The position numbers were made by a program, and so were the translations under genes. The notes beneath the pieces were generated by a model, which saw only the letters and a program-made list of their open reading frames with translations, was not told the DNA's origin and searched no databases. From positions 1 to 9,129 of the forward strand of contig DAOVBT010000048.1 of assembly GCA_030670375.1 (NCBI GenBank): DNA of 9,129 nucleotides. The letters are read 5' to 3'. Positions 1 to 6,690 of the stretch are shown here, one piece after another. The DNA comes from Candidatus Aminicenantota bacterium. GTDB lineage: Bacteria > Acidobacteriota > Aminicenantia > Aminicenantales > Aminicenantaceae. Numbering within the stretch: the first letter of the stretch is position 1; every line of letters starts with the position of its first letter.

Positions 1-512
1 AAGGGATTTATGCTTTTGAAACGAAAGAGGGATTTCAAGTAGCTGTTCTTAATCTTCAAGGCAGGGTTTTCATGGAGCCGATCGATTGTCCGTTTCGAGC
101 GGCAGACAGGGAGCTTAAGTTGCTGGAAGACCGGAACTCCATCACCCTCATCGATTTTCATGCCGAGGCCACATCGGAAAAACAAGCCATGGGATGGTAT
201 CTTGATGGCAGGGTGTCGGCTGTTGTAGGAACCCACACACACGTGCCCACAGCCGATGAAAAAATCCTGCCTCGAGGTACGGCTTTTATCACGGATGTGG
301 GTATGGTCGGCGGATATCAATCTGTGATCGGTTTAAAGAAGGAACAGGCCATCCAGAGATTCTTGACCTCGCGGCCTCAGCGTTTTGAACCGGGAAAACT
401 GGGATTGGTGTTTTCATCTGTTTATATTGAAGTAGACACACAGACGGGAAAGGCCGTTTCCATCCAAAGAGAGATGCTTTTGGAGGATGTGAAGGAAGAT
501 GAATCTGCCTAA
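1..512 (+). CDS. ymdB: YmdB-family metallophosphoesterase (TIGR00282-like), 5' end missing
   Basis: This is the 3' part of a gene that enters from the left edge. The reading frame is open from base 3, giving 169 visible residues of a family usually near 260, so about the first third is missing. Visible landmarks are NLQGRVFM followed by DCPFRAADR, then DFHAEATSEK and VGTHTHVPTAD, whose three histidines match the C-terminal metal ligands of YmdB/DR1281-type phosphodiesterases, and ITDVGMVGG. The N-terminal metal ligands lie outside the window. Family members hydrolyse 2',3'-cyclic nucleotides in vitro with a di-metal centre. In Bacillus YmdB affects the choice between biofilm and motility, usually next to the RNase Y gene, so an rny-like gene may lie just upstream. 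The stop codon lies 14 nt inside xseA, which indicates co-translation. The family call is firm; the physiological role here is unknown. Confidence 0.9.
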   Translation, partial: GIYAFETKEGFQVAVLNLQGRVFMEPIDCPFRAADRELKLLEDRNSITLIDFHAEATSEKQAMGWYLDGRVSAVVGTHTHVPTADEKILPRGTAFITDVGMVGGYQSVIGLKKEQAIQRFLTSRPQRFEPGKLGLVFSSVYIEVDTQTGKAVSIQREMLLEDVKEDESA

Positions 513-1827
513 GAGGCCAGAGAAGATCTACACGGTCTCTGAGATCACGCGTCAGATCAAGCTCGAGCTGGAAAAAACCTTCCCTGTTCTCTGGATAGAG
601 GGAGAAATCGCCGATTTTAAGCAGGCTCATTCCGGCCATTTATATTTCACTCTGAAGGATGAGAAGAGTGCGCTCAATTGTGTCATGTGGCGTTCGAGCG
701 CTGTCCGTGTGCCTTTTGAGCTGGAGAGCGGCCTTCAGGTAATCTGCAAAGGACAGATATCGGTCTATGAACAGAGAGGCCAATATCAACTCTACGTGGA
801 GGGTATCGAACCAAAGGGAAAAGGAGCCCTTCAGCTTGCCTTTGAACAGCTGAAAGAAAAACTGAAAAAGGAAGGATTATTCGACCCGGGTGTGAAGAAA
901 AAACTTCCCCTCCTGCCCAAGAAGGTCGGAATCGTGACCTCTCCGCGGGGAGCGGCCATCATCGATATCATCAAAACATTGGAAAGGCGCTTCGCCCATC
1001 TCCACATTGTGATTTATCCGGTTAAAGTCCAAGGAGAAGGAGCGAGCGATGAGATCGTGGAAGGCATCGATTATCTAGGAAGTGCCAGCGATATGGATGT
1101 CATCATCGTCGGGCGCGGAGGAGGATCTTTGGAAGATTTGTGGGCATTCAACGAGGAGAAGGTGGCTCGAGCCATTTTTCGCTGTCCTGTTCCGATCATA
1201 TCTGCGGTTGGCCATGAGGTAGATTTTACCATCGCGGATTTTGTGGCTGATATGAGAGCATCCACTCCGTCGGTGGCGGCGGAGATGGTCATAGAGAAAG
1301 AACAGTCCCTGCTTGAACGCATCGCAAATCTCGAGAAAAGAATTTTCCACCATATCCGGTTTTTCGTCCAAGAAAAAAAACATGAAGTGACGAATCTTCT
1401 TCACCACCAGGCGTTTCAAAATTTCAAAGTCCGTCTATTCAATCTGATTCAGCAGGTCGATGAATTTGAAACACGTGCGAGACACGTGATCCAAACCCTG
1501 GTCCAGAGGATTATCCAGTCCAAGTCGAGAGTCGATCTTGCGCAAGAAAAAATGTCATCAGCCGTGAAGAGGTTACTGCAAGAACTCCACGGAAAATGGG
1601 AGAGATTTTCCGCTGAACTCGACAATCTCAGCCCTCTGAATATTCTTAAAAAAGGATACACTCTTTGCTGGAAAAATGCCAAACCAAAACTTATCCAGAA
1701 AGTCGGAGACGTCGATGAAGGGGACGAGGTGACGGTTTCTTTTTTCAAGGGAGAATTCACAGCACAGGTTAGAAGTGTCGATAAAAATCGGCCCATCGCA
1801 TCCCGCCTTCAAAAAAAAGAGGAATAA
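499..1827 (+). CDS. xseA: Exodeoxyribonuclease VII large subunit
   Basis: This is the catalytic subunit of exonuclease VII, which cuts single-stranded DNA from both ends to acid-soluble oligonucleotides in cytoplasmic DNA repair. The 442 residues are the usual length. Residues about 9-105 form the N-terminal OB fold (IYTVSEIT, WIEGEI, GHLYFTLKD). The catalytic domain begins near residue 135 with LLPKKVGIVTSPRGAAI. Asp156, Arg206 in GRGGGS, His239 and Asp242 (AVGHEVDFT) line up one residue after the E. coli catalytic set D155/R205/H238/D241. A long, charged, mostly helical region (about 265-385) follows, and then the conserved LSPLNILKKGYT C-terminal segment. The start at 499 gives the family N-terminus and is served by GGAGG at 482-486. 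It overlaps the ymdB end by 14 nt, and xseB follows 16 nt downstream, as expected for a two-subunit enzyme. Two A8 runs (1373-1380, 1811-1818) lie inside the gene. Confidence 0.97.
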   Translation: MNLPKRPEKIYTVSEITRQIKLELEKTFPVLWIEGEIADFKQAHSGHLYFTLKDEKSALNCVMWRSSAVRVPFELESGLQVICKGQISVYEQRGQYQLYVEGIEPKGKGALQLAFEQLKEKLKKEGLFDPGVKKKLPLLPKKVGIVTSPRGAAIIDIIKTLERRFAHLHIVIYPVKVQGEGASDEIVEGIDYLGSASDMDVIIVGRGGGSLEDLWAFNEEKVARAIFRCPVPIISAVGHEVDFTIADFVADMRASTPSVAAEMVIEKEQSLLERIANLEKRIFHHIRFFVQEKKHEVTNLLHHQAFQNFKVRLFNLIQQVDEFETRARHVIQTLVQRIIQSKSRVDLAQEKMSSAVKRLLQELHGKWERFSAELDNLSPLNILKKGYTLCWKNAKPKLIQKVGDVDEGDEVTVSFFKGEFTAQVRSVDKNRPIASRLQKKEE

Positions 1828-1832
1828 ACGGG

Positions 1833-1839
1833 AAGGAGG
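1833..1839 (+). promoter_or_regulatory. Shine-Dalgarno site of xseB, fixes its start
   Basis: AAGGAGG lies 4 nt before the ATG at 1844. It is the strongest ribosome binding site nearby and supports 1844 as the start. The in-frame ATG at 1775 would add 23 residues encoded within the end of xseA that do not resemble the XseB N-terminus. Confidence 0.85.
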
Positions 1840-1843
1840 ATTA

Positions 1844-2137
1844 ATGAGCGATCAGAGTTTTGAAAAGGCTTTGGCTGAGTTGGAAAATATCGTGGAAAAG
1901 ATGGAAAAAGGAGGCCTCGACTTGAATGAGTCCTTGGCATTGTTTGAAAAGGGAGTCAAACTGGCGAGGTTTCTGCGTGAAGAATTGGGGAAGGCTGAGA
2001 AAAAAATCGATATCCTTCTCAAGGATGAAAAGGGAGAGATAAAGGAAGAGCCCTTCGAACTCGCTGAGGAGGAAGGAGAACTCTCCAAAAAACAAGAAAC
2101 TCCCGATTCCGATGACGACAACAGCCTCCCGTTTTAG
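1844..2137 (+). CDS. xseB: Exodeoxyribonuclease VII small subunit
   Basis: This is the small regulatory subunit, several copies of which bind the helical region of XseA to form active exonuclease VII. The protein has 97 residues with the start at 1844, chosen for the AAGGAGG site and because SFEKALAELENIVEKMEKGG is the family N-terminus. Residues 1-60 form the expected pair of helices (LDLNESLALFEKGVKLA, then an amphipathic helix ending ILLKDEKGE). From about residue 60 the chain is a strongly acidic tail, longer than in E. coli XseB (about 80 residues), ending in D-S-D-D-D-N-S-L-P-F. That end resembles the SSB C-terminal tip (DDDIPF), an unusual trait treated under findings. The gene is 16 nt after xseA and 6 nt before ispA. 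Confidence 0.95.
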   Translation: MSDQSFEKALAELENIVEKMEKGGLDLNESLALFEKGVKLARFLREELGKAEKKIDILLKDEKGEIKEEPFELAEEEGELSKKQETPDSDDDNSLPF

Positions 2138-2143
2138 ATTAGG

Positions 2144-3007
2144 ATGAGCGTTCAAGATAAACTCCAGGCGAAAAAAAACGCCATCGAAAAATCTCTGGAC
2201 CGTTTTTTGCCTGTTGGAGAAAATCCCCTTGTTAAAGCCATGCGTTACACTGTCTTATCCGGCGGAAAGAGGTTTAGGCCGTTGCTTGCGCTTGCATCCG
2301 GGGAATGTTTTGGTCTTTACTCGGATGATGTTCTTTCGTTTGGCTGTGCGTTGGAATTGATACATAATTATTCTCTTGTCCACGATGACCTGCCTATGAT
2401 GGACGATGATGATTTCCGCAGAGGGAAACCTTCTTGCCATAAGGTCTTTGGCGAAGATATTGCGTTGCTTGTGGGAGATAGTCTGTTGACTTTGGCCTTC
2501 GAGGTGTTGGCCTCCGCCCCTTGGGCAGAATCCAAGTCTGTGCAAAAGGAACAAATGGTCAGAGAAATTGCCCAAAGTGCGGGGATTCAAGGAATGGTAG
2601 GCGGCCAGCTTCTGGACATCACTCTCGAGTTGGATACCTTGTCTGAGGACGATCTTCAAGATTTGATGGCGAAAAAAACCGGCGCATTGATCCTGGCTTC
2701 CGTCAGGGTGGGGCCCATCCTTGCCGGTGCTTCTTCTGCTGAAGTCCGAGCTATGACCGATTATGGCAAAAATCTAGGCCTGGCCTTTCAGATGAGAGAT
2801 GATATTTTGGACTCTGACCACTTTTTTTCCCAAGATCCTCCCAAGCATCCTAACGCGGCGTTTTTTTATGGCGTAGAAGGGGCAAAAATAAAGCTGGAAC
2901 AGCATATCCAGGCTGCCTTGCATTCTCTCGATTCGGCTAGACTTGAATCGGAAGAACTTCGTTTTTTAGCGTCAAAATTATTGGATCTCGAACAAAAAAA
3001 TGAATAA
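2144..3007 (+). CDS. ispA: Short-chain (2E,6E)-prenyl diphosphate synthase, probably farnesyl diphosphate synthase
   Basis: It condenses dimethylallyl/geranyl diphosphate with isopentenyl diphosphate to give C15 (possibly C20) prenyl diphosphate for quinone, undecaprenyl and other lipids. Residues 40-46 (GGKRFRP) bind diphosphate. The first Asp-rich motif is D81-D82-LPMM-D87, the DDx4D form of bacterial enzymes, and the second is D219-D-I-L-D223. Tyr76, five residues before the first Asp, is the aromatic residue typical of bacterial FPP synthases, so C15 is the likely product (inference). The 287 residues are about 10 fewer than usual. The missing stretch is the loop after DDILD, where the usual GK...GKxTYP sequence is replaced by a short PPKHPNAAFF. 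The start codon has only a weak AGG before it, and the xseB stop is 6 nt away, so translation is probably coupled. The 3' end overlaps dxs by 8 nt. An A8 run at 2171-2178 lies in codons 10-12. Confidence 0.93.
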   Translation: MSVQDKLQAKKNAIEKSLDRFLPVGENPLVKAMRYTVLSGGKRFRPLLALASGECFGLYSDDVLSFGCALELIHNYSLVHDDLPMMDDDDFRRGKPSCHKVFGEDIALLVGDSLLTLAFEVLASAPWAESKSVQKEQMVREIAQSAGIQGMVGGQLLDITLELDTLSEDDLQDLMAKKTGALILASVRVGPILAGASSAEVRAMTDYGKNLGLAFQMRDDILDSDHFFSQDPPKHPNAAFFYGVEGAKIKLEQHIQAALHSLDSARLESEELRFLASKLLDLEQKNE

Positions 3008-4868
3008 TATTCTAGATAAAATTAACGGTCCGGGAGATGTGAAAAAGCTTTCGTCAAAAGAGCTTTCCAAACTGGCGACAGAAATCAGAGAATTGATCCT
3101 CGATACCGTTTCCAACACGGGGGGACACCTCTCTCCGAACCTTGGGGTTGTGGAAATCACCTTGGCCTTGAACTATGTGTTCAATCCCCCTAGTGACAAA
3201 ATCATATGGGATGTGGGTCACCAGTGTTACACGCACAAGATTCTGACGGGAAGAAAAGATAGATTTCACACCCTGCGGCAGTTTAATGGGCTGTATGGAT
3301 TCCCCAGCCAGGAAGAAAGCGAATACGATGTTTATAATACAGGACACGCGTCCACGGCGCTGTCGGCTGCCATGGGAATAGCTATTGCCCGCGATAAAAA
3401 GGGGAAAAAGCATGAAGTCGTTGCTGTTGTGGGCGATGGCAGCTTGACGGGAGGAATGGCTTGGGAAGCATTAAACCAGATCGGCCATCATCGGGAAAAG
3501 TTGATTATCGTCCTCAATTACAATGAGATGTCCATCTCTCCCAATGTGGGGGCCATGTCCAAGTATCTGTCCTATCTCGTATCGGGGCAACACTATCTGC
3601 GGATCAAAGATCATGTTAAGTCCGTCCTGAAATACATTCCTGCTGTCGGCAAGCCGATGATAAAGGTTGCCAGATCTGTGGAAGAGGCCTTTAAAAAAAT
3701 CTTTTTTCCCGGCTTAGTTTTCGAAGAATTGGGAATTCGTTACATCGGTCCCGTGCAAGGACACAGCTTGGGATCTTTGATCGAGGTTTTCGAGGAAGCC
3801 AAATCCCATAGCGGTCCTGTATTGATTCATTGTGTCACCAAAAAAGGAAGGGGATATCAGCCGGCGCAGAGTAATCCCTCACAGTTTCACAGCGCATCTC
3901 CGTTCGATATCGAGACAGGAAAATCAAAAAGCAAGGATAAAAGGCCTACCTACTCTTCTGTTTTTGGGAAGACCATGCTGGATATAGCCGAGAAAGATGA
4001 AAAGGTTATCGCCATTACCGCAGCCATGCCAGAAGGAACGGGGCTTAAACCTTTTGGAGATAAATACCCAGACAGATTTTTTGATGTGGGGATAGCCGAG
4101 CAACATGCTGTTGATTTTGCCACAGGATTGGCTCTGGAAGGATTCAAGCCTTTTGTCGCGATCTATTCCACATTTTTACAAAGGGCTTATGACCAGCTCT
4201 ACCACGATGTGTGTTTAATGGATATCCCGGTTGTCTTTGCCCTGGATCGTGCCGGCATTGTGCCTGATGATGGTCCTACCCATCAGGGGATCAATGATAT
4301 TGCCTATCTGAGTCATCTTCCGAACATGATCGTTATGGCCCCGAAGGATGAAAACGAGCTGCAGCATATGTTGCATTCAGCCCTCTCCTACGCTCATCCG
4401 GCAGCCATCCGTTTTCCCAAAGGCAGAGCTTATGGAGTTGCGATGGATGAATCGCCGAAGGAAATACCGCTCGGAAAAAGCGAAGTCATCAAAGAAGGAA
4501 AAGACTTGCTGCTCGCTTATGGCAGCATGGTTTATCCATGCTTGGAGGCTGCCAACCGATTAGAGCAGGAAGGAATCAGCTTGTCCGTAGTGAATGCCAG
4601 GTTCGTCAAGCCGCTGGATAAAGAGTTGATTCTCGATATTGCCCGGCCTGGAAATGTCATCATCACAGCAGAAGAAGCTGTGAGCTCGGGAGGATTCGGC
4701 AGTGTGGTTCGGGCTCTTCTGGATAAGCACGAAATGTTCGATATCCGGTTTAAAAGCATAGGAATTCCTGTCGAGATTTATCCTCTTGGCAAAACCGAAC
4801 AGATTAAAAGGATGTATGGACTGGATGTGGAAGGTCTCGTTAACAGCATAAGGAAATTTTATGAATAG
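3000..4868 (+). CDS. dxs: 1-deoxy-D-xylulose-5-phosphate synthase
   Basis: This is the first enzyme of the MEP pathway: thiamine-diphosphate-dependent condensation of pyruvate and glyceraldehyde 3-phosphate to DXP, also a precursor of thiamine and pyridoxal. The 622 residues are full length. The N-terminal TPP domain has His43 (TGGHLSPNLG; E. coli His49), WDVGHQ, TGHASTALS and the metal/TPP motif G145-D-G to N175-E-M. The usual NDN of this motif reads N173-Y174-N175; Asn175, the metal ligand, is kept. The pyrimidine-binding domain has the catalytic Glu367 in DVGIAEQH and RAGIVPDDGPTHQG. A transketolase C-terminal domain ends the protein (about 490-622). The ATG lies inside the end of ispA (8-nt overlap) directly after an A7 run, with no clear Shine-Dalgarno site, so it probably depends on ribosomes arriving from ispA. 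The stop codon sits in the left arm of a palindrome. Confidence 0.97.
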   Translation: MNNILDKINGPGDVKKLSSKELSKLATEIRELILDTVSNTGGHLSPNLGVVEITLALNYVFNPPSDKIIWDVGHQCYTHKILTGRKDRFHTLRQFNGLYGFPSQEESEYDVYNTGHASTALSAAMGIAIARDKKGKKHEVVAVVGDGSLTGGMAWEALNQIGHHREKLIIVLNYNEMSISPNVGAMSKYLSYLVSGQHYLRIKDHVKSVLKYIPAVGKPMIKVARSVEEAFKKIFFPGLVFEELGIRYIGPVQGHSLGSLIEVFEEAKSHSGPVLIHCVTKKGRGYQPAQSNPSQFHSASPFDIETGKSKSKDKRPTYSSVFGKTMLDIAEKDEKVIAITAAMPEGTGLKPFGDKYPDRFFDVGIAEQHAVDFATGLALEGFKPFVAIYSTFLQRAYDQLYHDVCLMDIPVVFALDRAGIVPDDGPTHQGINDIAYLSHLPNMIVMAPKDENELQHMLHSALSYAHPAAIRFPKGRAYGVAMDESPKEIPLGKSEVIKEGKDLLLAYGSMVYPCLEAANRLEQEGISLSVVNARFVKPLDKELILDIARPGNVIITAEEAVSSGGFGSVVRALLDKHEMFDIRFKSIGIPVEIYPLGKTEQIKRMYGLDVEGLVNSIRKFYE

Positions 4869-4891
4869 TTCAGGTTAACCTGAATATTCAT
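4861..4891 (+). repeat. Near-perfect palindrome / hairpin spanning the dxs stop codon
   Basis: A perfect 16-bp palindrome, TTCAGGTTAACCTGAA, lies at 4869-4884. It is flanked by ATGAATA at 4861-4867 and its complement TATTCAT at 4885-4891, with only G4868 unpaired. As RNA this gives about 13 paired bases and a TTAA loop. The 5' arm contains the dxs stop (4866-4868). A6 rather than a T run follows, so it is not an intrinsic terminator for + strand transcription. It could be an mRNA-processing or coupling element before tlyA, or a DNA-binding site; the sequence does not decide. Confidence 0.75.
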
Positions 4892-4909
4892 AAAAAATGC
4901 CGGGGAAGG

Positions 4910-5698
4910 ATGAAGGAGAGAGCGGATAAGGTTGTTGTGGATAGAGGATTGGCGGAAAGTCGTCAAAAAGCGCAGGCCTTGATTATGGCTGGACGTGTCT
5001 TTTCCGATGGGGAGAGAATCGATAAACCCGGGCAAAAGGTAAATTCAGATCAAAAGATCAGGGTAGAGGAGCAGATGCCCTATGTGAGCCGCGGCGGATT
5101 TAAGCTGTCTGAGGCATTGGATAGATTTGGGGTTTCGGTGTCGGGAAAAATCGCTGCGGATTTGGGATCATCCACAGGAGGGTTTACCGATTGTCTTCTC
5201 CAACAGGGAGCCCGGAAAGTTTATGCTGTAGATGTGGATACAAGACAGTTGGATTGGCGATTGAGACAGGATTCCCGTGTGGTATTGATCGAAAAAAATG
5301 CCCGTTATCTGGACAAAGATGATTTTTCTGATCCCCTGAATATCATCACAGCCGACCTATCTTTTATCTCTGTCCTCAAGGTTCTTCCCGCCATCAAAGG
5401 CTTTATCGGGGGCGGTATATTAGTGGCCTTGATAAAACCTCAGTTCGAAGTAGGCAAGGGCCAGGTGGGAAAAAAGGGCGTGGTACGTGATCCCCTCTTG
5501 CACGAAAAAGTCCTGGTTGAGATGATTGAAAAGGCGGAAGAAATTGGATTTCATGCTGTTGGATTGGCCAGATCACCCATCCGGGGTCAAAAAGGCAACC
5601 AGGAATTTTTTTTGCTATGGTCCACCCAGCAACCGGCGTTAACGCCCGACCGTATGAAAACATTGATCAAGGAGGCAGTCTGGAATGAAAAAGATTAA
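4910..5698 (+). CDS. tlyA: TlyA-family rRNA (cytidine-2'-O)-methyltransferase
   Basis: This belongs to the TlyA/YqxC family, SAM-dependent ribose methyltransferases. Mycobacterial TlyA methylates cytidines of 16S and 23S rRNA and affects capreomycin sensitivity; some homologues were called haemolysins. The 262 residues are typical. Residues 1-60 form an S4 RNA-binding domain (DRGLAESRQKAQALIMAG), joined by YVSRGGFKL to a Rossmann FtsJ-like domain. DLGSSTGGFTDCLL (84-97) binds SAM. Lys65, Asp149, Lys176 and Glu232 match the K-D-K-E tetrad (K69/D154/K182/E238 in M. tuberculosis). ALIKPQFEVGKG is diagnostic. The start at 4910 gives the family N-terminus, although its GGGGAAGG (4902-4909) sits unusually close to the ATG. 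It follows dxs after 41 nt and overlaps nadK by 14 nt. The target nucleotides in this organism are unknown. Confidence 0.94.
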   Translation: MKERADKVVVDRGLAESRQKAQALIMAGRVFSDGERIDKPGQKVNSDQKIRVEEQMPYVSRGGFKLSEALDRFGVSVSGKIAADLGSSTGGFTDCLLQQGARKVYAVDVDTRQLDWRLRQDSRVVLIEKNARYLDKDDFSDPLNIITADLSFISVLKVLPAIKGFIGGGILVALIKPQFEVGKGQVGKKGVVRDPLLHEKVLVEMIEKAEEIGFHAVGLARSPIRGQKGNQEFFLLWSTQQPALTPDRMKTLIKEAVWNEKD

Positions 5699-6530
5699 GC
5701 AGGTTGGATTTGTCGTTAAACCCCATGCCCCAGAAGTGAAAAGCATTCTTGTGGATCTTATCGCCTATTTTGACGAGAAGGACATTGCCTGTGTTTTGGA
5801 AGATGTCGTGACGGAAAAGTTAGGACTCCAAGATGGAGTGAAGAGGGAGGATATTCCCCAAAAGGTCGATTTCCTCATAGTTCTGGGAGGGGATGGAACG
5901 CTTTTGAGTATCGCCCATGTGGCCGCACAAAAAGATGTTCCTGTTGTCGGGGTCAATCTAGGCGCCCTTGGATTTTTAACCGAAGTTCCTCTTGATGAGA
6001 TGTTTTTAACCTTGGATGCCTACTTGGAGGGCAACGAAAAGATCGTTAGCCGAAGACAGATGCTTCAGGCAAAAACAGAGGAAAAATCCTATTATAGCCT
6101 GAATGACGTGGTGATCAACAAAGGCGCACTAGCCCGGATGATTCGGTGCGCCATCTTGATTGACGGAAAAGAGATTGCCATGACTAGAGCTGACGGTTTG
6201 ATCATCTCTACGCCCACAGGTTCAACTGCCTATTCTTTGTCAGCAGGTGGCCCGATCGTGCAACCCTATATTCCGGCGATTATCCTCACTCCGATATGTC
6301 CCCATACACTGTCTTTTCGGCCGATGGTCATCTCTTCTGAATCCGAAGTGAAAGTTCAGCTCCTCACGAGAGGAGAAGAGGTCTACCTCACCATAGATGG
6401 GCAGAGGGGGGAGTTGATGAAAAAAGATGACACGGTAACGGTTTGTCAAAGTGGACTCAAGCTTCAGCTGGTATCCTCTCCTCGAAGGAATTATTTTGAC
6501 CTCCTGAAGGAAAAACTCCGCTGGGGGTAG
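5685..6530 (+). CDS. nadK: NAD kinase (ATP/polyphosphate-dependent NAD+ 2'-kinase)
   Basis: It phosphorylates NAD+ to NADP+, setting the NADP(H) pool used by reductive biosynthesis and by thioredoxin reductase encoded further along. The 281 residues are normal. Diagnostic parts are GGDGT at 68-72 with catalytic Asp70, GVNLGALGFLTE, SLNDVVINKG (NAD-binding NE/D motif), RADGLIISTPTGSTAYSLSA and LTPICPHTLSFRP. No key residue is missing. The start at 5685 has an excellent AAGGAGG (5669-5675) with a 9-nt spacer inside the end of tlyA. The overlap is 14 nt. NadK next to tlyA is a common arrangement; the argR and recN genes that often follow are absent here. It is probably the last gene of the operon, although no convincing terminator follows. 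Confidence 0.97.
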   Translation: MKKIKQVGFVVKPHAPEVKSILVDLIAYFDEKDIACVLEDVVTEKLGLQDGVKREDIPQKVDFLIVLGGDGTLLSIAHVAAQKDVPVVGVNLGALGFLTEVPLDEMFLTLDAYLEGNEKIVSRRQMLQAKTEEKSYYSLNDVVINKGALARMIRCAILIDGKEIAMTRADGLIISTPTGSTAYSLSAGGPIVQPYIPAIILTPICPHTLSFRPMVISSESEVKVQLLTRGEEVYLTIDGQRGELMKKDDTVTVCQSGLKLQLVSSPRRNYFDLLKEKLRWG

Positions 6531-6553
6531 AGAAGCTCAATACATCCTCAGCG

Positions 6554-6568
6554 TCCGACACTGTCGGA
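6554..6568 (+). repeat. Small perfect inverted repeat downstream of nadK
   Basis: TCCGACA and TGTCGGA flank a single C (a 6-bp stem with a 3-nt loop as RNA), 23 nt after the nadK stop. Only TT follows before CCC, so it lacks the U tract of an intrinsic terminator. It may stabilise the operon's 3' end or be a protein-binding dyad. Confidence 0.5.
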
Positions 6569-6583
6569 TTCCCTCGAAGAACA

Positions 6584-6641
6584 TCTCGGCAAGGCTAAAT
6601 CTTTAATGTCGCTCAGACATTTGCAAATATCTTTACCGAGA
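6584..6641 (+). repeat. Nested inverted repeats in the nadK-glgA gap
   Basis: TCTCGG at 6584-6589 pairs with CCGAGA at 6636-6641, and the stem may extend inward by four weaker pairs after one mismatch. Inside it AATGTC (6605-6610) and GACATT (6616-6621) form a 6-bp stem with a GCTCA loop. No open reading frame in this gap looks like a gene. Function is unknown; it lies just upstream of the promoter proposed for glgA and could be a regulatory region or a 3' untranslated segment. Confidence 0.35.
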
Positions 6642-6650
6642 GAGAATGGT

Positions 6651-6679
6651 TTGACTTTTGGAAAGCGTGGGATTATCAT
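6651..6679 (+). promoter_or_regulatory. Sigma-70-type promoter for glgA-trxB, predicting a leaderless mRNA
   Basis: The -35 box TTGACT (6651-6656) and the -10 box TATCAT (6674-6679) are separated by exactly 17 nt. Each differs from the consensus at one position. The expected transcription start is near 6686, about five bases before the ATG at 6691. An alternative -10, CATAAT (6677-6682), with a 20-nt spacer would start even nearer the ATG. Both readings leave no room for a Shine-Dalgarno site. Confidence 0.6.
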
Positions 6680-6690
6680 AATTTTCCCTT

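Noticed and set aside
1775..1843. Upstream in-frame ATG that would lengthen xseB by 23 residues
   Set aside because: The added residues overlap the end of xseA and are unlike XseB N-termini, while the ATG at 1844 has AAGGAGG just before it.
2255..2659. 134-residue open frame on the minus strand inside ispA
   Set aside because: It lies antisense within a clearly conserved gene and shows no recognisable motif or ribosome site.
2820..2875. Compensated frameshift between two T7 runs in ispA
   Set aside because: The other two frames between the runs do not give the expected GK...TYP motif, so the annotated frame is the best reading.
4861..4897. Palindrome after dxs as an intrinsic terminator
   Set aside because: It is followed by A6, not a T run; on the opposite strand the T run would come before the hairpin, so neither direction fits.
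5685..6690. argR or recN remnant after nadK, as in the Firmicutes gene order
   Set aside because: No open frame or motif of either family is visible in the 160-nt gap before glgA.
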